DNA of 64,000 nucleotides from NCBI RefSeq assembly GCF_016806065.1, contig NZ_CP032405.1:1100501-1164500 (forward strand). Reading direction: 5' to 3'. Under the pieces are notes generated by a model. That model saw only the letters and a program-made list of their open reading frames with translations. It searched no databases and was not told where the DNA came from. Both the position numbers and the translations under genes were made by a program. This DNA comes from Rhizobium rosettiformans (lineage in GTDB: Bacteria; Pseudomonadota; Alphaproteobacteria; Rhizobiales; Rhizobiaceae). This document shows positions 48,992-58,828 of this stretch, one piece after another. Position 1 is the stretch's first letter; every line of letters starts with the position of its first letter.

Positions 48992-49831
48992 TCAGCGATC
49001 GCGGCGCGCCATGAAGGCGAGGCGCTCGAACAGATGCACATCCTGCTCGTTCTTCAGAAGCGCGCCATGCAGCTTCGGCAGCGCATTCTTCGCCTCGCCG
49101 CGCAGATCGGCGGGATCGACGTCTTCGGCCACGAGCAAGCGGATCCAGTCGAGCGCCTCCGAGGTGGACGGCTTCTTCTTCAGCCCGGGCGTCTCGCGGA
49201 TCTCGTAAAACTGCGTCAGCGCGTTGCGCAGCAGCGTCTTCTTGATCCCGGGATAATGAACCTCAACGATCCGCTCCAGCGTTTCTGCATCGGGAAAGCG
49301 GATGTAGTGGAAGAAGCAGCGCCGCAAAAAAGCATCCGGCAGCTCCTTCTCGTTGTTCGAGGTGATAATGACGATCGGGCGGATCTTTGCGCTGACCGTC
49401 TCCCCGGTCTCGTAGACGTGGAACTCCATCCGATCGAGTTCCTGCAGCAGATCGTTGGGAAACTCGATATCCGCCTTGTCGATCTCGTCGATCAAAAGCA
49501 CGCATTTCATTTCCGTGGCAAAGGCCTGCCAGAGCTTGCCCTTGCGGATATAGTTCTTCACGTCATTGACGCGCTCGTCGCCGAGCTGGCTGTCACGCAG
49601 GCGCGAAACGGCATCATACTCATAAAGCCCCTGCTGCGCCTTGGTGGTCGATTTGACATTCCACTCCAGGATATCGAGCCCGAGCGCAGCTGCCACCTGC
49701 CGGGCAAGCTCGGTCTTGCCGGTTCCCGGTTCTCCCTTGACGAGCAAAGGCCGCTCCAGCCGGATCGCAGCATTGACCGCAATCATCAGATCCTTGTCTG
49801 CCACATAGTCTGCGGTACCCTGAAACTGCAT
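48992..49831 (-). CDS. MoxR-family AAA+ ATPase
   Basis: AAA+ chaperone-like ATPase of 279 residues. Walker A GEPGTGKTEL near 38, Walker B LLIDEIDKAD near 110, sensor 1 IITSNNEKELPDAFLRRC. MoxR proteins usually insert metal cofactors or assemble complexes together with a VWA-domain partner. No VWA gene lies on either side in this window, so the partner must be elsewhere. It is convergent with bfr. Confidence 0.92.
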   Translation of the reverse strand: MQFQGTADYVADKDLMIAVNAAIRLERPLLVKGEPGTGKTELARQVAAALGLDILEWNVKSTTKAQQGLYEYDAVSRLRDSQLGDERVNDVKNYIRKGKLWQAFATEMKCVLLIDEIDKADIEFPNDLLQELDRMEFHVYETGETVSAKIRPIVIITSNNEKELPDAFLRRCFFHYIRFPDAETLERIVEVHYPGIKKTLLRNALTQFYEIRETPGLKKKPSTSEALDWIRLLVAEDVDPADLRGEAKNALPKLHGALLKNEQDVHLFERLAFMARRDR

Positions 49832-50196
49832 CGTGCCTGAGCCTCATTCATCTTCGGCCACAACCTAATGACGCATCCGACAGGGTGCAAGCAAAGGCAC
49901 GGCTTTCGCCCGCTTACCAGAAAAAGCTTGTATTTTCCCGGCAATCTGACAGGCTGCATTCCATGAACGCTGATGCTTGTCCGTCTGCAAGTGCCCCATC
50001 CGCAAGGACGGAATTTCGGGCTCCGGACATCACCGACCTTCTCCTAGACCCCACATCCGCAGTCTGGACCAATTGGTCCGGCCGCAATGCCTCGTAGAAC
50101 GGCAGGCTCCTATAGACCGGCGGGACGTTTCGTCCGAACCGCAGGTCACAAAGGATGTCTGTCCCGACCGCAGCCTCCCAGCTGCAGGAGATCCCC
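49832..50196. other. Intergenic region, 365 bases, no convincing gene; two hairpins
   Basis: A 70-codon frame (49885-50097) has no ribosome-binding site and no recognisable content. Two hairpin-forming stretches precede the next gene: the 14-base palindrome GGACCAATTGGTCC (50066-50079) and GGACG-TTT-CGTCC (50123-50135). It may be a long structured 5' leader of the downstream small genes. Confidence 0.5.
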
Positions 50197-50487
50197 ATGA
50201 CCAGACACCTGTATTCCATCGGCGACACAGTGACGCTGAAAGACGGCCCTGTCCGCCTCGCCCGCAGCAATGGCGCCTGCAAAGTGCTGGCGACGCTCCC
50301 CGAGACCGGCGGAAGCCGCCAGTACCGCGTCCGCTTCGAAAGCGAGAGCTTCGATCGCTGCATCGCCGAAACCGATATTGATCCCAGCCGCAGCAACGCG
50401 TCCGCCCGGACGGCGGCTCCCGCAAGCACCCCGAAAAAGGAAAGCACATCATGGCTAAAGGCCAACAGCGTTCGAACCGCGAAGTAA
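50197..50487 (+). CDS. Small conserved rhizobial protein, unknown function
   Basis: A 96-residue protein starting MTRHLYSIGDTVTLKD after an AGGAGA site. Residues 5-65 look like a small SH3/KOW-like beta barrel (YSIGDTVTLKD, RQYRVRFESESFDR); the last 30 residues are Ser/Ala/Lys-rich and disordered. No signal peptide or membrane segment. I recognise the type only as a conserved hypothetical. Its end overlaps the start of the next small gene, so the two are probably translated together. Confidence 0.75.
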   Translation: MTRHLYSIGDTVTLKDGPVRLARSNGACKVLATLPETGGSRQYRVRFESESFDRCIAETDIDPSRSNASARTAAPASTPKKESTSWLKANSVRTAK

Positions 50488-50588
50488 GAAAGCCGAAGCA
50501 GGACAAGGCCAAGCCGGCGGCGACCCCGGTTTCGACCTTCACCACCCAGATCAAGAGTGCAGAAGCCGCTTCTCCCAAGAAGCGCTGA
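50451..50588 (+). CDS. 45-residue basic small protein (MAKGQQRSN family)
   Basis: A very small Lys/Arg-rich protein beginning MAKGQQRSNREVRKPK and ending SPKKR, with AAGGAAAG seven bases before the ATG. It overlaps the preceding gene by 37 bases in another frame. Short proteins with the MAKGQ-RSN-K-KKPK opening occur widely in alphaproteobacteria and have no known role; the charge suggests nucleic-acid or ribosome contact. It falls below common gene-finder length limits. Confidence 0.75.
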   Translation: MAKGQQRSNREVRKPKQDKAKPAATPVSTFTTQIKSAEAASPKKR

Positions 50589-50711
50589 AATCGCTCGACC
50601 CGGACTGTGCCCGAAACGGCTGGTCCGGGGAGCCGTTCGACAAGCAGCCAAGCACAGTCTGCGACGCATTCGCCTTTCCCTTTTTGGCGAAGATGCGCTA
50701 AGGGCAGGCGC

Positions 50712-51365
50712 ATGACCACGACCTCTTTCACCCTTCTTCTCGGCGGAAGCCTCGCCGTTACCGACCGCCTGCGGGCGCTGACCGGAGGAAGCCGCGTGAT
50801 TGCGGCCGATGGCGGCATGCGCCATGCAGAAAGCCTCGGCGTGACCCCGGAGCTCTGGGTCGGAGACTTCGACAGCAGCGACACCGGATTGATCGCCCGT
50901 TTTCCGACTGTGGAACGCCGCAGCTATCCGGCAGCAAAGGCCGTCACCGACGGGGAAATCGCGGTTGCGGAAGCAATCGCGCGCGGCGCCACCCGGTTGA
51001 TCTGCGTCGGCGCCCTCGGCGGCGAACGCTCCGATCACGCGCTGCAACATTATCTGAACGCCCTCGGCCTCGTCGAAGACGGTTATGAGGTGGTCCTGAC
51101 CTCCGGCGAGGAAGAAGCCTATCCTTTCGCCGCGGACAGCGAACTGGCACTCGAAATGCCCAGAGGCGCGCTTTTCTCGGTGCTCGGCTTCACCACGCTC
51201 GAAGGACTGACGATCCGCAACGCACGCTATCCTCTGCAGGACTTCAGTCTGCCCTTCGGCTCATCGCGCACGATATCCAACATCGCCGAAGGACCGATCT
51301 CGGTCTCGCTGTCCCGTGGCAGAGCAATTCTGCTCGCCCGCCCCTACGATCTTTCCGGAGCCTGA
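50712..51365 (+). CDS. thiN: Thiamine pyrophosphokinase
   Basis: Makes thiamine diphosphate from thiamine and ATP, 217 residues. N-terminal catalytic motifs ADGGMRHA near 34 and WVGDFDSS near 50, then KAVTDGEIAV (DxE) and the C-terminal beta domain with ISNIAEGPISVSLSRG. The start MTTTSF follows AAGGGCAGG. Placed 2.1 kb before the TPP-riboswitch-controlled thiBPQ importer, with an ABC-F gene between. It is not itself behind the riboswitch. Confidence 0.93.
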   Translation: MTTTSFTLLLGGSLAVTDRLRALTGGSRVIAADGGMRHAESLGVTPELWVGDFDSSDTGLIARFPTVERRSYPAAKAVTDGEIAVAEAIARGATRLICVGALGGERSDHALQHYLNALGLVEDGYEVVLTSGEEEAYPFAADSELALEMPRGALFSVLGFTTLEGLTIRNARYPLQDFSLPFGSSRTISNIAEGPISVSLSRGRAILLARPYDLSGA

Positions 51366-51369
51366 TCCC

Positions 51370-53199
51370 TTGGCACCTCCCATTCTGAAACTCGACGATA
51401 TCCAACTCTCCTTCGGCGGAACGCCTTTGCTCGCCGGTGCCGGCCTGCAGGTGGAGCCTGGCGACCGCATCTGCCTGGTCGGCCGCAACGGTTCGGGCAA
51501 ATCAACGCTGATGAAGATCGCCGCCGGCCTCGTCGAAGCGCAGTCCGGCGAGGTGTTCCGCCATCCGTCCTCGACCATCCGCTACCTGGAACAGGCACCG
51601 GATTTTGCCGGTTATGCCACGGTCCAGGCCTATGCCGAGGCGGGATTGGGACCGGGCGACGATCCCTACCGCGTCACCTATCTGCTCGAGCATCTCGGCC
51701 TGACCGGCCAGGAAGATCCGACCCGTCTCTCCGGTGGGGAAGCCCGCCGCGCAGCCCTTGCCCGGGTGCTGGCGCCCGAGCCTGATATCCTGATGCTCGA
51801 CGAGCCGACCAACCATCTCGACCTGCCCACCATCGAATGGCTGGAAGGCGAATTGTCCAAGAGCCGCAGCGCGCTTGTCCTGATTTCACACGACAGACGT
51901 TTCCTCGAAAAGATCTCGACCGCCACGGTCTGGCTCGATCGCGGCCAGTCGCGACGACTGAACCGTGGCTTTGCCCATTTCGAGGAATGGCGTGACCAGG
52001 TGCTGGAAGAGGAAGAGATCGAACAGCACAAGCTCGGTCGCCAGATCGAGCGCGAAGAGCACTGGCTGCGCTATGGTGTGACCGCACGCCGCAAGCGCAA
52101 CATGCGCCGCCTCGGCAACCTCCAGGCTCTGCGCGCCAATTACCGTGGACACAAGGGTCCGCAGGGCACGATCCAGGCCACGGCCACCGAAGGCAAGGAA
52201 AGCGGCAAGCTCGTCATCGAGGCGGATAAGATCACCAAGACTTATGGCGATCGGATCATCGTCGCGCCCTTCTCGATCCGCGTTCATCGCGGTGATTGCA
52301 TCGGCCTGATCGGCCCAAACGGTGCCGGCAAGACGACGTTGCTCAAGATGCTGACGGGCCAGCTCTCGCCGGACGAAGGTGTGGTCAAGCTAGGCACCAA
52401 TCTCGAAATCGCCGTTCTCGACCAGAAGCGCGAGGACCTGAATCCTGATGACACGCTCGCCCATTACCTGACAGACGGACGCGGTGAAAACCTACTCGTC
52501 AACGGTGAACAGAAGCATGTCACCGGCTACATGAAGGACTTCCTCTTCCAGCCGGAACAAGCCCGCACCCCGATCCGCAACCTCTCCGGCGGCGAGCGCG
52601 CGCGCCTGATGCTGGCGCGCATCATGGCAAAGCCCTCGAACCTGCTCATCCTCGACGAACCGACCAACGACCTCGACATCGAGACCCTCGATCTGCTGCA
52701 GGAAATCGTCGCGGGCTATTCCGGCACCGTGATCCTGGTCAGCCACGACCGCGACTTCCTCGACCGCACCGTGACCTCGACCATCGCACCGGCCAACCCC
52801 GACGCACCCGATGGTCGCTGGATCGAATATGCCGGCGGCTATTCCGACATGCTCGCCCAGCGCAAGGGCGTCGAGGACGAACGTAAGCGGGTCGAAAAGG
52901 CCGAGAAGGCCAAGGCCCAGGAAGCCTCGGGCGGCAAGCCTGCCGGCAGCGCAAACAGCAAGGGCAAGCTTTCCTTCAAGCAGAAATTCGCGCTCGAAAA
53001 TCTGCCGAAGGAAATGGAAAAGGCCGAAAAGGAAATCGCGACCCGCGAAGCCAGGATGGCCGATCCCAACCTCTTCACCAAGGATCCGGCGACGTTCAAC
53101 AAGCTCGCCGCCGAAATGGAAAAGCTGCGTGCCGACATCACGCGCATGGAAGAGGAATGGCTGGAGCTCGAAATGCTGCGCGAGGAGCTTGAGGGCTGA
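51370..53199 (+). CDS. ABC-F family ATPase (Uup/EttA type)
   Basis: A soluble protein of 609 residues with two ABC domains and no membrane part. First Walker A GRNGSGKST and signature LSGGEARRAAL, second Walker A GPNGAGKTT and signature LSGGERARLML. The linker between them is rich in Arg/Lys, and a C-terminal coiled coil spans about 520-605. Such proteins act on the ribosome or in DNA repair (Uup). The start is TTG four bases after the thiN stop, with CCGGAG upstream; the frame extends back inside thiN. Confidence 0.92.
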   Translation: MAPPILKLDDIQLSFGGTPLLAGAGLQVEPGDRICLVGRNGSGKSTLMKIAAGLVEAQSGEVFRHPSSTIRYLEQAPDFAGYATVQAYAEAGLGPGDDPYRVTYLLEHLGLTGQEDPTRLSGGEARRAALARVLAPEPDILMLDEPTNHLDLPTIEWLEGELSKSRSALVLISHDRRFLEKISTATVWLDRGQSRRLNRGFAHFEEWRDQVLEEEEIEQHKLGRQIEREEHWLRYGVTARRKRNMRRLGNLQALRANYRGHKGPQGTIQATATEGKESGKLVIEADKITKTYGDRIIVAPFSIRVHRGDCIGLIGPNGAGKTTLLKMLTGQLSPDEGVVKLGTNLEIAVLDQKREDLNPDDTLAHYLTDGRGENLLVNGEQKHVTGYMKDFLFQPEQARTPIRNLSGGERARLMLARIMAKPSNLLILDEPTNDLDIETLDLLQEIVAGYSGTVILVSHDRDFLDRTVTSTIAPANPDAPDGRWIEYAGGYSDMLAQRKGVEDERKRVEKAEKAKAQEASGGKPAGSANSKGKLSFKQKFALENLPKEMEKAEKEIATREARMADPNLFTKDPATFNKLAAEMEKLRADITRMEEEWLELEMLREELEG

Positions 53200-53337
53200 G
53201 GCTCTCCAGCGTCTCTCATCAGGCCCTGATCTCCCCACTTCTCCAACTGCCCGGTTCCGGCGAGCGCGCCTGAAGCCGACTGCGCATGCATTGCCCACCT
53301 TGCGCTCGCCGGTGACGCGCGCTATCTCCACAGTGCT

Positions 53338-53434
53338 CTAACGGGGTGCCTTTCGATCCTTCGGGACCGAAATGCTGAGAGGCGTCAGCCAACCCGCGGA
53401 ACCTGATCCGGTTAACACCGGCGGAGGGATTAGA
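53338..53434 (+). ncRNA. TPP riboswitch (THI element)
   Basis: Conserved blocks in order: ACGGGGTGCC at 53341, the variable P3 hairpin CGATCCTTCGGGACCG, CTGAGAGG near 53375, then GGAACCTGATCCGGTTAACA (53398-53417) and CCGGCGGAGGGATTA. All THI-box elements are in the right order and spacing, 58 bases before thiB. Thiamine diphosphate binding should switch off thiBPQ, probably at translation because no terminator is visible. Confidence 0.97.
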
Positions 53435-53491
53435 CGCGTCGATCGCAAACGCCCTATCCCGACAGCAATGATGATGAAGGAGGAGGGCGCC

Positions 53492-54511
53492 ATGCGACCC
53501 ACGACTGTTTCCATGTTTATCGGCGGCGTTGCAGCCGCCATGATCGGCTTCGTCTCCCCGACGCTCGCTGCCGACAAGACGCTGACCGTCTACACCTATG
53601 AGAGCTTTGTTTCCGAATGGGGTCCCGGTCCCAAGGTCAAGGAAGCCTTCGAACAGACCTGCGACTGCACCGTCAATTTGGTCGGCGTCGCCGATGGCGT
53701 GGCGTTGCTCACACGCCTGAAGCTGGAAGGCGAGACCTCGAAGGCCGATGTCGTGCTCGGCCTCGACACCAATCTTGTCGAGGAAGCCAAAGAGACCGGC
53801 CTCTTCGAAGCCCATGGCGTTGATGCCGCCAATGTCCAGGTGCCCGGCGGTTTCAGCGACGATACCTTCCTGCCTTACGACTACGGCCATTTCGCCGTGA
53901 TCTACGACACCGAGACGATCCAGAACCCGCCGACGAGCCTAAAGGACCTGGTCGAGGGCGACCCGGCCCAGAAGATCGTCATCCAGGATCCGCGCACCTC
54001 GACGCCGGGTCTCGGCCTCCTGCTCTGGGTCAAGTCAGTCTATGGCGACCAAGCGCCGGAAGCCTGGGCCAAGCTCAAGGATCGCGTCCTGACCGTGACA
54101 CCCGGCTGGTCGGAAGCCTATGGCCTGTTCACCAAGGGCGAGGCACCGATGGTGCTCTCCTACACGACCTCGCCTGCCTATCACATGGTCGCCGAAGAGA
54201 CCGACCGCTATCAGGCAGCCGAATTCTCCGAAGGGCACTACATCCAGATCGAGGTCGCAGGCCTTCTGAAGAATGCGCCGGAAAAGGAGCTCGCTCGCCA
54301 GTTCCTAACCTTCATGCTTGAGCCCGGCTTCCAGGACACCATCCCCACCAACAACTGGATGATGCCGGTCGCCGCAACCTCCGAGCCCCTGCCGGAGGCC
54401 TTCGGCAAGCTCGTTCAGCCAAAGACCACCTTCCTGATGGACCCGGCCGAAGTGGCGGCAAACCGTCAGGCCTGGATCGACGAGTGGCTGACGGCAATGA
54501 CGCTGAAATAA
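53492..54511 (+). CDS. thiB: ThiB, thiamine-binding periplasmic protein
   Basis: Binding protein of the thiamine/TPP importer, 339 residues, with a signal peptide ending near [24 protein letters not shown] is the typical mature start; LGLDTNL and [10 protein letters not shown] line the binding site in relatives. The start at 53492 has AAGGAGGAGG upstream and lies just behind the TPP riboswitch. First gene of thiBPQ. Confidence 0.96.
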   Translation: MRPTTVSMFIGGVAAAMIGFVSPTLAADKTLTVYTYESFVSEWGPGPKVKEAFEQTCDCTVNLVGVADGVALLTRLKLEGETSKADVVLGLDTNLVEEAKETGLFEAHGVDAANVQVPGGFSDDTFLPYDYGHFAVIYDTETIQNPPTSLKDLVEGDPAQKIVIQDPRTSTPGLGLLLWVKSVYGDQAPEAWAKLKDRVLTVTPGWSEAYGLFTKGEAPMVLSYTTSPAYHMVAEETDRYQAAEFSEGHYIQIEVAGLLKNAPEKELARQFLTFMLEPGFQDTIPTNNWMMPVAATSEPLPEAFGKLVQPKTTFLMDPAEVAANRQAWIDEWLTAMTLK

Positions 54512-54517
54512 GGCAAG

Positions 54518-56173
54518 ATGCTCCGACCGCTTCACCAGTCGAGACGTCAGAGGCTGCCCGCATTCGCGGGCGGCCTTTTGGTTTTGCTGGCCGTGGCGGC
54601 TTTCGTCGGTATCGCCCTGTCCGCATTGCTCGCCGGGAGAATGACCGGTGGCATTCTGCAGGCCTTCGGCGATCCCGTCGTTCGTTCGGTGCTGTCATTC
54701 ACCCTATGGCAGGCGTTTCTCTCGACGCTCCTCTCCGTCGGTCTTGCCCTGCCCGTGGTCAGCGCGCTTGCCCGTCAGCCGGCTTTTCCCGGACGTATCT
54801 GGCTGATCCGCCTGATGGCCGTTCCCATGGGTCTGCCGGTTCTGATCGGTGCTCTGGGTCTGATCGGGATTTTCGGCCGCAACGGCATCGTCAACGATGC
54901 CTTGAGCAGCCTCGGTCTCTCGCAGCCCATCTCCGTCTACGGCCTGACCGGAATTCTGATTGCCCATGTCTTTTTCAACCTGCCGCTTGCCACGCGACTG
55001 ATGCTGTCTGCCCTGGAGCGCGTGCCGGCTGAATATTGGCGAATGTCGGCGAGCCTCGGCCTGTCACCGATCGCCACCTTCCGCTTCATCGAGTGGCCCG
55101 TTTTGGCGCGCGTCATCCCTGGGGCCGCGGGGCTGATCTTCATGCTCTGCGTGACGAGCTTCACGCTGGTGCTGATCTTCGGTGGCGGCCCTGCCGCAAC
55201 AACGATCGAAGTCGCCATCTACCAGGCTCTCCGCTTCGACTTCAATCCGGAGCGCGCCGTATCGCTGGCGCTGCTGCAGATCACGGTCACCGGCGTCATC
55301 CTCATCGGCCTCAGCCTGTTGCCGGCAGCCTCCGACACCGGTGTCACCAGCGGGCGACGCTTCCCCCGTTTCGATGGCCGACGCCCGATCGTCCGCTTGG
55401 TCGACGCGCTGCTGCTTTCGCTGGCCGGCCTCTTCCTCGTCCTGCCACTTGGCCAGGTCGTCGTCTCGGGGCTACAGGCAGACCTCGCTCGGCTGATATC
55501 GCAAGCGGCCTTCCAGCAGGCGGCCCTGACCAGCCTACTCGTGGCACTCGTATCAGGCACTACGGCGACACTGCTTGCCTTTGGCGCGGTCGCAGCAAGG
55601 ACCGAAATCGACACGCAGCGAAACCGGAATGCCGGCAATCGCCTCATGTCGATCGCACTTGCCTCGTTGTCGTCGCTGGTTCTGCTTATCCCGACGAGCG
55701 TACTTGCCACCGGCTGGTTTCTGGCGCTCCGGTCGAGCGGTGAGGTCGCACGCTTTGCCCCCCTGATCGTCGCTGGCATCAACGCGCTGATGGCCCTGCC
55801 TTTTGCCGTACGCGTGCTGGAGCCGGCCTATCGCGAGCACCGCGCACGCACGGGGCGCCTTGCCGAAAGCCTGGGTCTCTCCGTTGCTCAGCGTCTGCGC
55901 CGCGTCGACTGGCCGGAGCTGAAGCGCCCATTTCTCACCGCGCTCGCCTTTTCCATGGCACTCTCCCTCGGAGATCTCGGAGCGGTCGCCCTGTTCGGCT
56001 CGGAAAACATCATGACTCTACCCGCCCTCATCTATGCGTCCATGGGAAGCTACCGCAGCACGGATGCCGATGGACTTGCCCTGCTGCTCGGAATGGTCTG
56101 CCTCCTCCTCGCGCTCCTCGGGGCGCCGGGAACCCGTCAGGCAAGTAAGCGGGAGGCCCCCGATGCGCGATGA
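54518..56173 (+). CDS. thiP: ThiP, thiamine ABC transporter permease
   Basis: Fused double permease of 551 residues, about 12 membrane segments, with two transport domains (about 60-265 and 335-535). The EAA loops are [22 protein letters not shown] in the first half and [22 protein letters not shown] in the second. It starts seven bases after thiB and overlaps thiQ by 11 bases. Confidence 0.95.
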   Translation: MLRPLHQSRRQRLPAFAGGLLVLLAVAAFVGIALSALLAGRMTGGILQAFGDPVVRSVLSFTLWQAFLSTLLSVGLALPVVSALARQPAFPGRIWLIRLMAVPMGLPVLIGALGLIGIFGRNGIVNDALSSLGLSQPISVYGLTGILIAHVFFNLPLATRLMLSALERVPAEYWRMSASLGLSPIATFRFIEWPVLARVIPGAAGLIFMLCVTSFTLVLIFGGGPAATTIEVAIYQALRFDFNPERAVSLALLQITVTGVILIGLSLLPAASDTGVTSGRRFPRFDGRRPIVRLVDALLLSLAGLFLVLPLGQVVVSGLQADLARLISQAAFQQAALTSLLVALVSGTTATLLAFGAVAARTEIDTQRNRNAGNRLMSIALASLSSLVLLIPTSVLATGWFLALRSSGEVARFAPLIVAGINALMALPFAVRVLEPAYREHRARTGRLAESLGLSVAQRLRRVDWPELKRPFLTALAFSMALSLGDLGAVALFGSENIMTLPALIYASMGSYRSTDADGLALLLGMVCLLLALLGAPGTRQASKREAPDAR

Positions 56174-56906
56174 GACTTCGACGGCGATCCACCTCGATGC
56201 GGTGCGACTGACACTCGGCCAGCGCGACTTTCATTTCGACTTCGGTTTCAATGCCCGCAAGATCACCGCGATTGTCGGCCCGTCCGGATCGGGCAAGTCC
56301 ACCCTGCTCAACCTCGTCTCCGGCTTCGAGCAACCCGACACGGGTCGGATCGAAATCGCGGGACAAGATGTGACGGATCTGGCGCCGGCGGAGCGGCCGG
56401 TCTCGCTGGTCTTCCAGGACAACAACCTCTTTGCCCATCTCGATCTTTTCACCAATATCGGCCTTGGAGTTCATCCGGGCCTGCGCCTGGCGCCGGCCGA
56501 CCGCAAGGCGATCTCCGCCGCTCTGGTGCGCGTCGGCCTTGCAGGCTACGAGCGGCGGCTGCCGGGTTCGCTCTCGGGCGGAGAGCGGCAGCGGGCAGCC
56601 TTCGCTCGCGCTTTAGTCCGCAGCCGCCCGATCCTGCTCCTCGACGAGCCCTTCGCCGCACTCGATCCGGGTTTGCGGAGCGCGATGGTTGACCTGCTTG
56701 TAGAACTTCATGCCGAAACGGCGGCCACCATCCTGCTCGTCACCCACGATCCTCGCGACATCATGCGTTTGGCGGACCATGTCGTCTTCCTCGAAAACGG
56801 TCATGTGCTGGTGAATGCATCGAAGAGTGATTTTCTCACGAGAACCGATGTCACAGCCGTACGCGACTTCCTCAGCGTGGCACCGATTGCATCCGAATCG
56901 CCTTAA
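56163..56906 (+). CDS. thiQ: ThiQ, thiamine ABC transporter ATPase
   Basis: ATPase of 247 residues. Walker [10 protein letters not shown], signature [15 protein letters not shown], Walker [13 protein letters not shown] and VTHDPRD are intact. The start lies inside the thiP end; the longer frame from 56034 is out-of-frame thiP sequence. Last gene of the riboswitch-controlled importer. No clear terminator was seen in the 221 bases that follow, which hold no gene. Confidence 0.95.
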   Translation: MRDETSTAIHLDAVRLTLGQRDFHFDFGFNARKITAIVGPSGSGKSTLLNLVSGFEQPDTGRIEIAGQDVTDLAPAERPVSLVFQDNNLFAHLDLFTNIGLGVHPGLRLAPADRKAISAALVRVGLAGYERRLPGSLSGGERQRAAFARALVRSRPILLLDEPFAALDPGLRSAMVDLLVELHAETAATILLVTHDPRDIMRLADHVVFLENGHVLVNASKSDFLTRTDVTAVRDFLSVAPIASESP

Positions 56907-57127
56907 TTTGGTCGCCCGCGCCTGCCATGCGCGTTTGGAATGGTTGTTCCTTCAGCAAGAGCATTGGTCATTTGCTTCGGCGTGACTATCTTCTGGAGCG
57001 AGCGGTGGTTTCGCACTATGTGAAATGCTGCCGGATCAGCACAATGCGGTTTGGCGCAAGGCAATTGGATGCTGCACCCGGATGTCACCGGCTTGGTGGT
57101 CGTTCGGGAACAGGGTGAAGGGGCAGG

Positions 57128-58654
57128 ATGCAGTTTTTGAGCCGGAACAGCGCGATAGCTGCCGAAATGGATCGGCGGCGCCGGCCCTTCAGGCTTGCGT
57201 CGAGTGTTGCCGTGCTCGTCTCGGCCGGTCTCGTGCTCTCGTCCTGCCAGTCAGTGTTCGAACAGGCCTACGAGCCGTCCGTTGCGCCCTCCAGCAATCC
57301 GCAGATCGTCGACGAAGTCCAGAAGGGCGACCCACGCGCTCAGATGGGTGCCCGTGAACACCCGCGCATCGTCGCATCCTATGGCGGCGAATATTCCGAC
57401 GCCAAGACCGAACGCCTGGTGGCGCGCATCGCCGGGGCCCTGACGGCGGTCTCGGAAAACCCGAATCAGTCCTATCGCATCACCATCCTGAACTCGCCGG
57501 CGATCAACGCCTTCGCCTTGCCGGGCGGCTATCTCTACGTGACACGCGGTCTCCTGGCGCTCGCCAACGACGCGTCGGAAGTGGCAGCCGTACTCAGCCA
57601 CGAAATGGCGCACGTCACGGCTAATCACGGCATCGAACGGCAGCGACGCGAAGAGGCGGAAGTGATTGCGAGCCGCGTCGTTGCTGAAGTGCTCTCCAGC
57701 GACCTCGCCGGCAAGCAGGCGCTGGCGCGCGGCAAGCTGCGCCTCGCCGCCTTCTCGCGCCAGCAGGAGCTGCAGGCTGACGTCATCGGCGTACGCACAC
57801 TCGGCGAAGCCGGTTACGACCCCTATGCTGCCGCGCGCTTTCTCGATTCCATGGCCCGTTACAGCCAGTTCAGCTCTGTCGATCCCGATGCCGACCAGAG
57901 CCTCGACTTCTTGTCGAGCCATCCGAACGCCCCGCAGCGTGTGGAGCTGGCAAAACGCCATGCCCGCGCCTTCGGTCCGGAGGGCAGCCATGGCGAAACC
58001 GGCCGCGACTATTACCTGAACGGCATTGATGGCCTGCTCTATGGCGACAGCCCCCAGGAGGGTTTCGTTCGTGGCCAGACCTTCCTGCATGGGCAACTCG
58101 GAATTCGCTTTGACGTGCCCCAGGGCTTCCAGATCGACAACAAGGTCGAGGCCGTCCTCGCCACCGGACCTGGCGATGTCGCCATCCGTTTCGACGGCGT
58201 GGCCGACAGTCAGAAGATCAGCCTGCCGAACTATATCTCGAGCGGCTGGGTAACCGGTCTCCTGCCGGATACGATCCGCACCATCAGCGTCAACGGACTG
58301 GAAGCGGCGACCGCCCGTGCCTCGGCCGATCGCTGGGATTTCGATATCACCGTGATCCGGATCGGGCCGCAGATCTTCCGCTTCCTGACAGCAGTGCCCA
58401 AGGGCAGCCCGGCCCTCGAAACAACGGCAGCCCAGCTGCGCGCCTCTTTCCGCCGGATCACGCCGCAGGAAGCAGCCTCGCTGAAGCCGCTCCGCGTCCG
58501 CGTGGTGACGGTCGGTTCCAACGACTCGGTCGGAACCTTGTCGGCACGCATGATGGGCACCGATCGCAAGCTTGAACTCTTCCGGCTGATCAACGCGCTC
58601 GGCCCGACCTCGACGGTCACCCCAGGCATGCGCGTCAAGATCATCTCGGAGTGA
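57128..58654 (+). CDS. M48-family metalloprotease lipoprotein with C-terminal LysM-like region
   Basis: Exported zinc protease of 508 residues, BepA/LoiP type. Signal peptide with lipobox L-S-S-C near 38-41, zinc motif HEMAHVTANH near 158-167, and third ligand region QQELQADVIG. After the protease domain (to about 285) come a domain of about 130 residues and a C-terminal LysM-like stretch (VTVGSNDSVGTLSARM ... MRVKII). Probably acts on outer-membrane protein assembly or quality control. AGGGGCAGG precedes the ATG. Confidence 0.92.
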   Translation: MQFLSRNSAIAAEMDRRRRPFRLASSVAVLVSAGLVLSSCQSVFEQAYEPSVAPSSNPQIVDEVQKGDPRAQMGAREHPRIVASYGGEYSDAKTERLVARIAGALTAVSENPNQSYRITILNSPAINAFALPGGYLYVTRGLLALANDASEVAAVLSHEMAHVTANHGIERQRREEAEVIASRVVAEVLSSDLAGKQALARGKLRLAAFSRQQELQADVIGVRTLGEAGYDPYAAARFLDSMARYSQFSSVDPDADQSLDFLSSHPNAPQRVELAKRHARAFGPEGSHGETGRDYYLNGIDGLLYGDSPQEGFVRGQTFLHGQLGIRFDVPQGFQIDNKVEAVLATGPGDVAIRFDGVADSQKISLPNYISSGWVTGLLPDTIRTISVNGLEAATARASADRWDFDITVIRIGPQIFRFLTAVPKGSPALETTAAQLRASFRRITPQEAASLKPLRVRVVTVGSNDSVGTLSARMMGTDRKLELFRLINALGPTSTVTPGMRVKIISE

Positions 58655-58793
58655 CAAAGTCGCGCCCTGGCCCTCCCAGACGAATCCACGGGAAGACTGC
58701 AGATATCTGAAGCCGGCGACTGCCGTATCCTCCGTTGGTGAAAGCCTGCGTGCGGGAACAAGACTGCCTATCAGTTTGACGGCCCTCGGAATT

Positions 58794-58828
58794 GACAACA
58801 TAAATGTCATTATGACATCATAGTTGTC
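58794..58828. promoter_or_regulatory. Nested palindromic operator before marR gene
   Basis: GACAAC (58794-58799) mirrors GTTGTC (58823-58828), and inside it ATGTCAT-T-ATGACAT (58804-58818) is a perfect palindrome with the same centre (58811). TTGACA (58793-58798) could be the -35. The outer arm ends one base before the MarR start codon, so autoregulation is very likely. Confidence 0.8.

Noticed and set aside
49885..50097. 70-codon frame before the small-gene pair
   Set aside because: No ribosome-binding site, no recognisable content, and it overlaps the hairpin-forming region.
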